Assembly (NCBI GenBank): GCA_023419605.1
Contig: JAEZXR010000127.1
Span: forward strand, 137,478 to 201,477
From: Bacillota bacterium
GTDB lineage: Bacteria > Bacillota > Clostridia > Acetivibrionales > JAEZXR01
Length of the DNA stretch: 64,000 nt
Direction of reading: 5' to 3'
Below the pieces are notes generated by a model. The model worked only from the letters and a program-made list of their open reading frames with translations. It did no database searches and was not told the DNA's origin. A program made the position numbers and the translations under genes. Shown one piece after another: positions 52,417-59,978 of the stretch. Within the stretch, counting starts at the first letter, position 1. The number at the start of each line of letters is the position of its first letter.

Positions 52417-53370
52417 GTGAGCCAGGTAAAATATAGATCTAAATTTGCCAGACAACTTAAGCAATATGGAAGTTTATTTCCTTTTTTTATTCCTGCAGTA
52501 ATTTTCGCACTTATTTTCGCATATATACCTATGGCAGGCTTGGTTATGGCATTTAAGGAAAATCCCAATCTATTGGGAAGCAGCTCGGCAGTTGCCGGGC
52601 TACTGGAGGCCAAGTGGGTCGGCTTTGAGCATTTTAAAAGAATATTCAGCCAGCCGGAGTTTTTAAGAGCATTCCGCAATACACTAATCATAAGTGCCCT
52701 TAAAATTGTTATTGTATTTCCGCTGCCAATAATCCTTGCCATATTAATAAGTGAAATGAAGGGGAAAATATTTAAAAAGTCACTGCAGATAGTGATGTAT
52801 CTGCCGTACTTTTTGTCCTGGGCAACTATTGGAGGTATATTTATAGTAATATTGAACAAGGATACCGGTGCTGTCAATAACATTTTGAATTATTTGGGAA
52901 TAGGCAGGTTTGACTTTGTTACCAATAATAGTACTTTCCGTTCCATTCTTGTTACAACAACTGCATGGAAAGATATCGGCTGGAGTGCAATTACATATAT
53001 TGCTGCAATAACTGCTATCGATATAAGTCTGAATGAAGTTGCGAGGATTGATGGAGCTTCTAAATGGCAGCAAATCAGGTATGTAACGCTTCCCGGGATT
53101 TTGCCGACCATTGCCGTAATGTTCATTCTAAGAATTGGCTATATCATGGATGCCGGGTTTGAACAGGTTTTTGTCTTTTATTCACCTTTTGTCCAAGATA
53201 ACGGTGATATTTTAGGTACGTATACCTACAGGCTGATCAGGCAGTCATCATTGATTCCTCAATATTCATTATCGACAGCTATAGGTTTCTTTAACTCCTT
53301 TGTTGCGTTAATTCTTGTGGTAAGCGGAAATATTGTATCGAAAAAACTATTTAAGCAGGGTATTTGGTAA
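52417..53370 (+). CDS. ABC sugar transporter permease (LplB-like)
   Basis: 317 residues from GTG 52417, chosen since GGGAG lies 8 nt upstream; a TTG at 52411 is in frame but too close. About six membrane helices (SLFPFFIPAVIFALIFAYI first). The EAA loop is NEVARIDGASKWQQIRYVTL followed by PGILP, which contacts the ATPase. It pairs with the next permease. No ATPase gene is present in the locus; import systems of this class often share a genome-encoded MsmK/MsmX-type ATPase. Confidence 0.92.
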   Translation: MSQVKYRSKFARQLKQYGSLFPFFIPAVIFALIFAYIPMAGLVMAFKENPNLLGSSSAVAGLLEAKWVGFEHFKRIFSQPEFLRAFRNTLIISALKIVIVFPLPIILAILISEMKGKIFKKSLQIVMYLPYFLSWATIGGIFIVILNKDTGAVNNILNYLGIGRFDFVTNNSTFRSILVTTTAWKDIGWSAITYIAAITAIDISLNEVARIDGASKWQQIRYVTLPGILPTIAVMFILRIGYIMDAGFEQVFVFYSPFVQDNGDILGTYTYRLIRQSSLIPQYSLSTAIGFFNSFVALILVVSGNIVSKKLFKQGIW

Positions 53371-53385
53371 GGAGGGTATGACTGT

Positions 53386-54612
53386 ATGAAAAACAATAAC
53401 ATTAAAATAGTCCTTACTGAAGCCGAAAGAAAAATGAGAGTCCGCTCTATACTACTCTTACTGTGTGCTTTAGTGAGTATCTTCATTCTTTTAGTACAAG
53501 GAATCTACAGAAAACTCAATGTAAATATAAGTAATAGTTTTGATGTTCTATATGGAGCCATTTGGTTGTTGTTTACAATTGAAAATCTGTACCGGCTTGT
53601 AAAACACAAAAGGAATCACACTTTAGCAGATTATCGAGAAAATAATATTTCAGAAATACTTTATTTGATCGCTTCAATTATTATTGTTCCTTTTTCATTC
53701 TTTATCAGTGCTTTTGACCTGATGAGATGGATCATTCTATTGAAATTGCCTGGCATATTAAAGGAATTTAATGATGAAAAGGTATTTCAGATAACTATAA
53801 AAATAATTACTGTAATTTTTATGGTATTTTTCCTTTTTCCTTTTCTTAATGTAATAGCCGTAAGTTTTTCATCGCCGGGTGAAATTGTTAATGTATTGCC
53901 CAAAAAGTTTAATCTATTCTCAGTAAAATACGTTTTGGGAGATAATGCATTTATAAAATCAATAAGCGTATCCATATTTGTTACAATTGTAGGAACGTTT
54001 ATCTCCGTCATTTCTATGGCTATGGCCGCGTATCCGTTATCAAAAACTGATATGCCGTTAAGAAAGACAATGATGATGTTTTTTATGATTGTCATGCTGT
54101 TTTCAGGCGGTATGGCACCCCATATTTTATTAATAAACAGCCTTCATCTTACAAATACGGTATGGGCATTAATTTTTCCATCGGTAGTTATGGTATTCCA
54201 TCTGCTATTATTAAAGGGCTTTTTTGAAAGTGTTCCAAAGGAACTGGAGGAGTCTTCCAAGTTGGATGGTGCCAATAATTATACAATATTTTTCCGTATT
54301 ATTGTGCCGGTGGCAATGCCTATGATTGCAACAGTAACGTTTTTTACGGCGATTAACTATTGGAATAATATCAACAACTCAATATTGTATATTACCTCAA
54401 ATCAGAATATCTATCCGCTTCCTATGTATATCAAGAATTTCTTAAGTAGGAATCCGATGGAAATTGCGCAGTCGAATCCCGAGTTACTACCATATTGGGA
54501 TAATTTAAAAATGAGCTATATTTTATTTTCGATTGTGCCAATTGCTTGTGTATACCCATTCATATTCAAATATATAAAAAATGGTGTTTCAGTTGGTGCA
54601 GTTAAAGGTTAA
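53386..54612 (+). CDS. ABC sugar transporter permease (YtcP-like) with N-terminal membrane extension
   Basis: 408 residues, about 110 longer than the usual 290-300. The canonical permease begins near residue 135 (FFLFPFLNVIAVSFSSPGEI) and has the EAA loop PKELEESSKLDGANNYTIFF. The extra N-terminus contains about four hydrophobic helices: SILLLLCALVSIFILLVQGI, LYGAIWLLFTIENLYRLV, ILYLIASIIIVPFSFF and DLMRWIILLKLPGILKEF. Their order and the acidic/Arg pattern recall the S1-S4 part of voltage-gated channels, but this is only a resemblance. AGGAGG precedes the ATG, 15 bp after the first permease. Confidence 0.9.
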   Translation: MKNNNIKIVLTEAERKMRVRSILLLLCALVSIFILLVQGIYRKLNVNISNSFDVLYGAIWLLFTIENLYRLVKHKRNHTLADYRENNISEILYLIASIIIVPFSFFISAFDLMRWIILLKLPGILKEFNDEKVFQITIKIITVIFMVFFLFPFLNVIAVSFSSPGEIVNVLPKKFNLFSVKYVLGDNAFIKSISVSIFVTIVGTFISVISMAMAAYPLSKTDMPLRKTMMMFFMIVMLFSGGMAPHILLINSLHLTNTVWALIFPSVVMVFHLLLLKGFFESVPKELEESSKLDGANNYTIFFRIIVPVAMPMIATVTFFTAINYWNNINNSILYITSNQNIYPLPMYIKNFLSRNPMEIAQSNPELLPYWDNLKMSYILFSIVPIACVYPFIFKYIKNGVSVGAVKG

Positions 54613-54624
54613 CAGGAGGTCAAC

Positions 54625-56169
54625 ATGGATTTTGATATAGCAGTAATCGGTGGAAGCCTGGGTGGCGTACAAGCTGCTTTAAAGGCTGCAATGAATGGAA
54701 AGAAAGTATATATGTGTGAGGAAACAGATTGGATCGGCGGACAGCTTACATCCCAGGCTGTGCCTCCGGATGAGCATAAATGGATTGAAAAATTCGGTGC
54801 AACTGAAAGTTATATGAATTTCAGAAAAATGGTTCGCGATCATTACAGACAACTAGAGAACATCAGCAGTGAGATAAAAAACAGAGAGTGCTTTTGTCCG
54901 GGTAATTCATGGGTTTCAAGAGTATCTCATGAGCCTAAGGTCGCTCTTTCAATTTTAAATTCATTTCTGGAACCCTATATAAGTAAAGGTATGATAGTAC
55001 TTGATTATTTTACTACAGCTGTTGAGGGGACTGTAGCTGATGATATAATTCGATGGGTTAAGGTGAGAAACTCTAAAACAGGTGATGAAAAGTGTATTCA
55101 GGCAAAGTATTTCCTGGATGCTACGGATTGTGGAGACTTGTTACCCCTGGTACATGCTGAATACCGTACAGGGGCTGAAAGCCGGTCAGAAACCGGTGAG
55201 TACCATGCTCCTGAAATTGCAGATCCACAGGATATGCAGCCTGTTACATGGGTGGCTGCACTGGAGCTTGATCCTGATGGTGAATATAAGATTGAAAAGC
55301 CGGAAATGTATGATTACTTTAAGGAACTCGATGTTTCCTATGATGATAACAAGCTTTTCAGCTGGTATGGTGCTGATGCGGAAAAACGCAAAAAAGTAGG
55401 GTTTTCCATGTTTGATGGAGACTTATCTCCTAACAGTCTTGGATTATGGAGTTATAGAAGGATTATAGATTCTAAAAACTATAAAGACAATGTAAAACAG
55501 GTATCCCTTATTAATTGGCCTCAAAATGATTTCAGCCTGGGAAATGCTTACGAGGATATAAATGCAGAGAAAAACATGGTGCTTGCAAAGGAACAAACCA
55601 GATGCTTTGTTTACTGGCTTCAAAATGATGCCCCACGTGTGGATGGCGGGAAAGGATACGCAGTGAAGCTGAGAGGGGACATACTGGGAACAGAGGATGG
55701 TCTGGCAAAAGCTCCTTATATAAGAGAGTCCAGAAGAATAGTTGCAAAGAAAACTATCTGTGAACAGGATGTGAGCAGGCGATTTAATCAAACTCCGCCT
55801 ACAGTTCCTGATTCTGTGGGTGTTGGACATTATGCTATCGATATACACTTGACTACTAAAACCAATACTTATTTATATGATAAAACATATCCTTTTGAAA
55901 TACCTTTGTCTGCAATGGTACCTGTAAGGATAAAAAACTTGATACCTTCCTGTAAAAATATCGGCTGCACACATCTGACAAACGGCTGCTACAGACTGCA
56001 TCCCGTTGAATGGAACGTGGGTGAAGTGGCAGGGATTCTTGCTGCATTTTGTATTGATAGGAAAGTTACACCGGAAGAAGTTCTGGAATCAGGAATGGAA
56101 GAATTTCAAAAGGTTTTAACAGAAGCCGGTATTCAACTTCATTGGGATTTTGAAAAAATGGATATATAG
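54625..56169 (+). CDS. FAD-dependent oxidoreductase (FAD_oxidored family)
   Basis: 514 residues. The Rossmann dinucleotide motif is IAVIGGSLGGVQAALKAA followed by an acidic end of beta-2 (MCEETDWIGGQ). FLDATDCGDLLPL and LIPSCKNIGCTHLTNG are features of the FAD_oxidored family. CFCPGN and CKNIGC are possible redox-active cysteines. No signal peptide. It is 12 bp after the permease gene with AGGAGG. A sugar- or sugar-acid-oxidising role inside the cell is inferred from context; no substrate is known to me. Confidence 0.88.
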   Translation: MDFDIAVIGGSLGGVQAALKAAMNGKKVYMCEETDWIGGQLTSQAVPPDEHKWIEKFGATESYMNFRKMVRDHYRQLENISSEIKNRECFCPGNSWVSRVSHEPKVALSILNSFLEPYISKGMIVLDYFTTAVEGTVADDIIRWVKVRNSKTGDEKCIQAKYFLDATDCGDLLPLVHAEYRTGAESRSETGEYHAPEIADPQDMQPVTWVAALELDPDGEYKIEKPEMYDYFKELDVSYDDNKLFSWYGADAEKRKKVGFSMFDGDLSPNSLGLWSYRRIIDSKNYKDNVKQVSLINWPQNDFSLGNAYEDINAEKNMVLAKEQTRCFVYWLQNDAPRVDGGKGYAVKLRGDILGTEDGLAKAPYIRESRRIVAKKTICEQDVSRRFNQTPPTVPDSVGVGHYAIDIHLTTKTNTYLYDKTYPFEIPLSAMVPVRIKNLIPSCKNIGCTHLTNGCYRLHPVEWNVGEVAGILAAFCIDRKVTPEEVLESGMEEFQKVLTEAGIQLHWDFEKMDI

Positions 56170-56257
56170 TTTTTTAAATTATAAAGCAGGGCTTTTGATT
56201 GATTTTAAATAATAATTCTTCAGTTTAATTTGATTATAGAAAGGAATAGAACCTGAC

Positions 56258-57757
56258 ATGAAAAAGAAAGTAGTTCTGCTTCCGTTGGATGAGCGTCCAT
56301 GTAATTACGATTTTCCATATAAGCTGTTCAATAGTGAGGATATAACTATAGTAAGGCCAGAAAAGCTTGGTAACAAGAAAAAATCTGCTAATGCAGAGGA
56401 TATAGAAAAATTTTTAATAAAAGAGTGCAAAACGGCTGATATGCTGGTCTTATCTATGGATATGCTGCTTTATGGAGGGCTTATTCCTTCTCGCTTGCAC
56501 CATTTATCTGAAGAAGTGGTTGAAGAACGCCTGAAAATTGTTAAACAACTTAAGGCTGAAAACCCGGAACTTATAATATTTGCCTTTCAAGTAATCATGA
56601 GGTGCCCTAAATATTCCTCTGATGATGAGGAACCTGATTATTATGGTATTTGTGGAGAACAGATTCATAAAATCGGTAATATTATTGACAGGTCAAATCA
56701 AGGACTTTGCGACAAGTCTGAGCTTGATGAGTTGCATTCCCTTGTAAAACCTGAGTACCTTGAAGACTATACAAACAGGCGAAAATTTAACTTAAAGTTT
56801 AACATAAAAACCTTGGAATATTTGAAAACCGGCGCTATTGATTTTTTAATTATTCCTCAGGACGACTCGGCAAAGTATGGTTTTACTGCAATGGATCAGG
56901 TTATCGTACGTGACAGGATTAGTGAGGAATTGCTTCAAGATAGGGTTTTAATGTATCCCGGTGCAGATGAAGTGGAACTAACATTGCTTTCCAGGGCTAT
57001 TAATACCTTTAGAAATTACAAGCCTAAAGTATATATAAAATATGCTTCGCAGAATGCACCCAATATAATTCCGCCTTATGAAGACAGAACCCTGGGAGAA
57101 TCTGTGAAATATCAGCTGATAGCTGCCGATTGCAGAATTGCGGATACGGTTGGAGAAGCAGATTTTGTACTTGCAATAAATTGTCCCGGAGATTATATTG
57201 CGGAGGCAGTAAACCAGCCTGTTAAAAGCCAGGGCTACAGTGTGGAAAGAAATCTTATTGAATATATACTTTTTATTGAAGATTGCATTAATGAAAGCAA
57301 AGCTGTTACTATCGGTGATTGCGCCTATGCAAACGGCGGAGATTTGGAGCTGATCGCACTGCTCAATAAAAGAAATTTACTTGATAAGGTTTCGGGGTAT
57401 GCAGGCTGGAATACATCTGCAAATACGCTGGGAACTTCAATTGCACAGGGTGTCTGCTTTTTTTACTACAAAAATACTCCACAATATTACGATTTCTTAA
57501 TGAGCAGATATGTTGAAGATGCGGGATATTGTTCAGTTGTCAGAAAAGATATCGCTCGAAACCATCTTTCACGGTTGGGTATGAATTATTTCGATGTTAA
57601 AGAAAAAAGCGGTTTAATAAGTGAATTGGCTATGAAAAAACTTCAAGACTTTATTGATAATTCGCTTTCATCTATTTCCGGAAGGGTTAGCATTAATTCC
57701 GTATATATGCCGTGGAGAAGAATGTTTGAGATTGGAATAGATGTTACCTATAAATAA
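56258..57757 (+). CDS. DUF4127 family protein
   Basis: 499 residues. The N-terminus VVLLPLDERPCNYDFPYKLF is diagnostic for DUF4127. DMLLYGGLIPSRLHHLSEE, IIPQDDSAKYGFTAMDQV, YPGADEVELTLLSRAIN, and the GYAGWNTSANTLGTSIAQGV block follow, all rich in conserved polar residues that suggest a hydrolase- or isomerase-like active site (Asp, Glu, Arg, His). Function is unknown. It is cytoplasmic and part of the same transcript, so it probably processes the imported sugar. Confidence 0.88.
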   Translation: MKKKVVLLPLDERPCNYDFPYKLFNSEDITIVRPEKLGNKKKSANAEDIEKFLIKECKTADMLVLSMDMLLYGGLIPSRLHHLSEEVVEERLKIVKQLKAENPELIIFAFQVIMRCPKYSSDDEEPDYYGICGEQIHKIGNIIDRSNQGLCDKSELDELHSLVKPEYLEDYTNRRKFNLKFNIKTLEYLKTGAIDFLIIPQDDSAKYGFTAMDQVIVRDRISEELLQDRVLMYPGADEVELTLLSRAINTFRNYKPKVYIKYASQNAPNIIPPYEDRTLGESVKYQLIAADCRIADTVGEADFVLAINCPGDYIAEAVNQPVKSQGYSVERNLIEYILFIEDCINESKAVTIGDCAYANGGDLELIALLNKRNLLDKVSGYAGWNTSANTLGTSIAQGVCFFYYKNTPQYYDFLMSRYVEDAGYCSVVRKDIARNHLSRLGMNYFDVKEKSGLISELAMKKLQDFIDNSLSSISGRVSINSVYMPWRRMFEIGIDVTYK

Positions 57758-57781
57758 AGATTATGCAGTGGGGAAATAAAG

Positions 57782-59002
57782 ATGAAGAAGCAGAATAAAC
57801 AATTTACTATAGCTGCCTATGTAGCACCTCCGCCGCCGCATGAAGCAAATCATTACGATAATAACCTGATGGAGGCGGGGTACAGCCTGGCAGGTCAGGC
57901 GGGCTTCAATACTTGCTATGGATATTATGAAAAAATGCCAAAAGATAGGCAATATGTGTTAAAAGCACTGGAATCAGCAGCCAAACATGATATTACGTAT
58001 TTGATATACGATTTAAACTTTTCAAAATCTTGCAATGAATTTGAGAAATTCCAGAGTTATGTAGAAGAATATAGTAAATATTCCTCATTTGGCGGACATC
58101 AAATATGGGATGAGCCGGGAATCAAGAACTTTGAAACCATAAGATATATGAAGCAGAAGTATAGAGAATTGTTCCCGGACAAATTGTTTTATATTAATTT
58201 ACAGCCCGTTTATTCACCTTCTTATTACCTGCAAAATGGGATGTGGACTGAAAAGGTTGATTCAAATGTAAAATATGAAACCTATTTAAAAGAATATATA
58301 AAGATTGTCCAGCCGGAAATTTTATCTGTTGATTTTTATCCTATGCTGGTTAAGGGGATTCACAGTGATTATTACAGGCAGCTCAGCATTATCAGGGAAG
58401 CTTCTAAGATGAATAATATACCCTTTTGGGTCTATATACAGTCATGTACCTGGAATGCAAGTGAAGCAAGACTGCCTAACGGGAATGAACTGCTTTGGCA
58501 GATTAATACTTCAGTAGCATATGGAGCTGTAGGAATTCAGTATTTCTGTTTTTTCACTCCATACAGCAATTCCATAGAGAACTATAATGTAGCATTGATA
58601 GACTTTTATGGACAACCCACACCGCTGTACGGTTATGCAAAACGTGCCAATTTACATATAAAATCAATACAAGATAAGTTATTAAATATGGACCATATAG
58701 GTGTAATTAAAAATGGAAATATTACAGCACCTGTACCTAAAGAGGATATTATTCAAATTGATGATATAAAAGGCATGAAGGGAGATATCTTAATAGGAGT
58801 TTTTGTTGGAAACGGAAAGAAATGTTTCGTTGTAGTTTGTGATTCCATTGCCGGGTCGCAGCAAAATATTCAAATTGACTTTAAAAACGAGATATCTTAT
58901 TCAGTAATAAAAGACTGTAAAATTCAATATTATAAAAGCTGTTGTTTTACTGATATGCTTTGTGGCGGAGAAACCGTATTTATAGAATTGAATACAATTT
59001 AA
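57782..59002 (+). CDS. glycoside-hydrolase-like TIM-barrel protein, family not recognised
   Basis: 406 residues with GGGGAAATAAAG before the ATG. The first 300 residues read like an (alpha/beta)8 barrel of the GH-A type: FGGHQIWDEPGIKNFETI (the Glu after WD could be the acid/base), then ILSVDFYPML and IPFWVYIQSCTWNASEARLP. Next come LLWQINTSVAYGAVGIQYFC, which closes the barrel, and a beta-rich tail of about 100 residues. I do not recognise the family. It is cytoplasmic and lies in the glycan operon, so glycosidase activity is likely but not shown. Confidence 0.65.
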   Translation: MKKQNKQFTIAAYVAPPPPHEANHYDNNLMEAGYSLAGQAGFNTCYGYYEKMPKDRQYVLKALESAAKHDITYLIYDLNFSKSCNEFEKFQSYVEEYSKYSSFGGHQIWDEPGIKNFETIRYMKQKYRELFPDKLFYINLQPVYSPSYYLQNGMWTEKVDSNVKYETYLKEYIKIVQPEILSVDFYPMLVKGIHSDYYRQLSIIREASKMNNIPFWVYIQSCTWNASEARLPNGNELLWQINTSVAYGAVGIQYFCFFTPYSNSIENYNVALIDFYGQPTPLYGYAKRANLHIKSIQDKLLNMDHIGVIKNGNITAPVPKEDIIQIDDIKGMKGDILIGVFVGNGKKCFVVVCDSIAGSQQNIQIDFKNEISYSVIKDCKIQYYKSCCFTDMLCGGETVFIELNTI

Positions 59003-59076
59003 TTATTCAAAATTGAAAATATTATAAATTTAATAAAATGTTATTTCGACTGAAAATGGTTTATCTGGAGGTTAAT

Positions 59077-59790
59077 ATGATGGTTAAGGACAATGGAGTT
59101 TTTAATAAAATAAAAGGGGGGCTTATAGTCTCATGCCAGGCTCTGAGCGATGAACCGCTATATGGATCCAATATAATGGCCAGAATGGCATATGCGGCGA
59201 AGCTTGGGGGTGCATGCGGTATAAGAGCCAATACACCTGAAGATATAAGCAAGATCAAACAAACAGTAGATTTACCTATTATTGCTTTATATAAAAAAGT
59301 TTACGAGGACAGTGATGTTTACATAACGCCAACGATGGCAGAGGTTGACTCCCTAATGGAATGCAGACCTGAAATAATTGCAATTGATGCAACTAATCGC
59401 CCTCGCCCATTTGGACAGACACTGGACTGTTTTTTTGGAGAGATAAGAAAAAAATACCCGAACCAGTTGTTTATGGCGGACTGCTCCTGCCTGGAAGATG
59501 GAATACATGCGCAGAAAATCGGCTTTGATATAGTAGGTACTACCCTGAATGGGTATACAAAAGAAACAAAAGGTACTACTCTTCCAAATTTTGATTTGAT
59601 TAAGCAGCTGGCTGAAACGTTAAAGATCCCTGTTATTGCTGAAGGAGGAATTTGGTCTCCGGAGCAGCTTAGAAGGGCAATTGAATGTGGTGTCCATGCA
59701 GCTGTAGTTGGTACGGCCATTACAAGGCCTATGGAAATTACCCGTAGATATGTCAGTGCTCTTACTTCGGAGCCTCAGGTTATCCAATAA
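59077..59790 (+). CDS. nanE: N-acetylmannosamine-6-phosphate 2-epimerase
   Basis: 237 residues from ATG 59077, chosen because GGAGG lies 5 nt upstream (ATG 59080 is the next choice). NanE barrel motifs: GGLIVSCQALSDEPLYGS, GACGIRANTPEDI, PIIALYKK with the catalytic Lys, IAIDATNRPRP and IPVIAEGGIWSPEQLRRAIE with the catalytic Glu, ending in AAVVGTAITRPMEITRRY. It converts ManNAc-6-P to GlcNAc-6-P, linking the ROK kinase product to central amino-sugar metabolism. No sialate lyase, nagA or nagB gene lies in the window. Confidence 0.95.
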   Translation: MMVKDNGVFNKIKGGLIVSCQALSDEPLYGSNIMARMAYAAKLGGACGIRANTPEDISKIKQTVDLPIIALYKKVYEDSDVYITPTMAEVDSLMECRPEIIAIDATNRPRPFGQTLDCFFGEIRKKYPNQLFMADCSCLEDGIHAQKIGFDIVGTTLNGYTKETKGTTLPNFDLIKQLAETLKIPVIAEGGIWSPEQLRRAIECGVHAAVVGTAITRPMEITRRYVSALTSEPQVIQ

Positions 59791-59978
59791 ACACTATTAA
59801 AAAAGATATTATGTTGTTGTTTCATAAATTTCTATTTACCCATACTCCATATAAAAATTTCAACATTACAGAATAGTGCATGTAATTAATTGCATTCTCC
59901 GGTAGTTGAGAATTTATAGAAAATGTAAAGAAGGAAGGAGGATAATTTCTTAATGAATATTTACAAGGAGGCGTGTAT

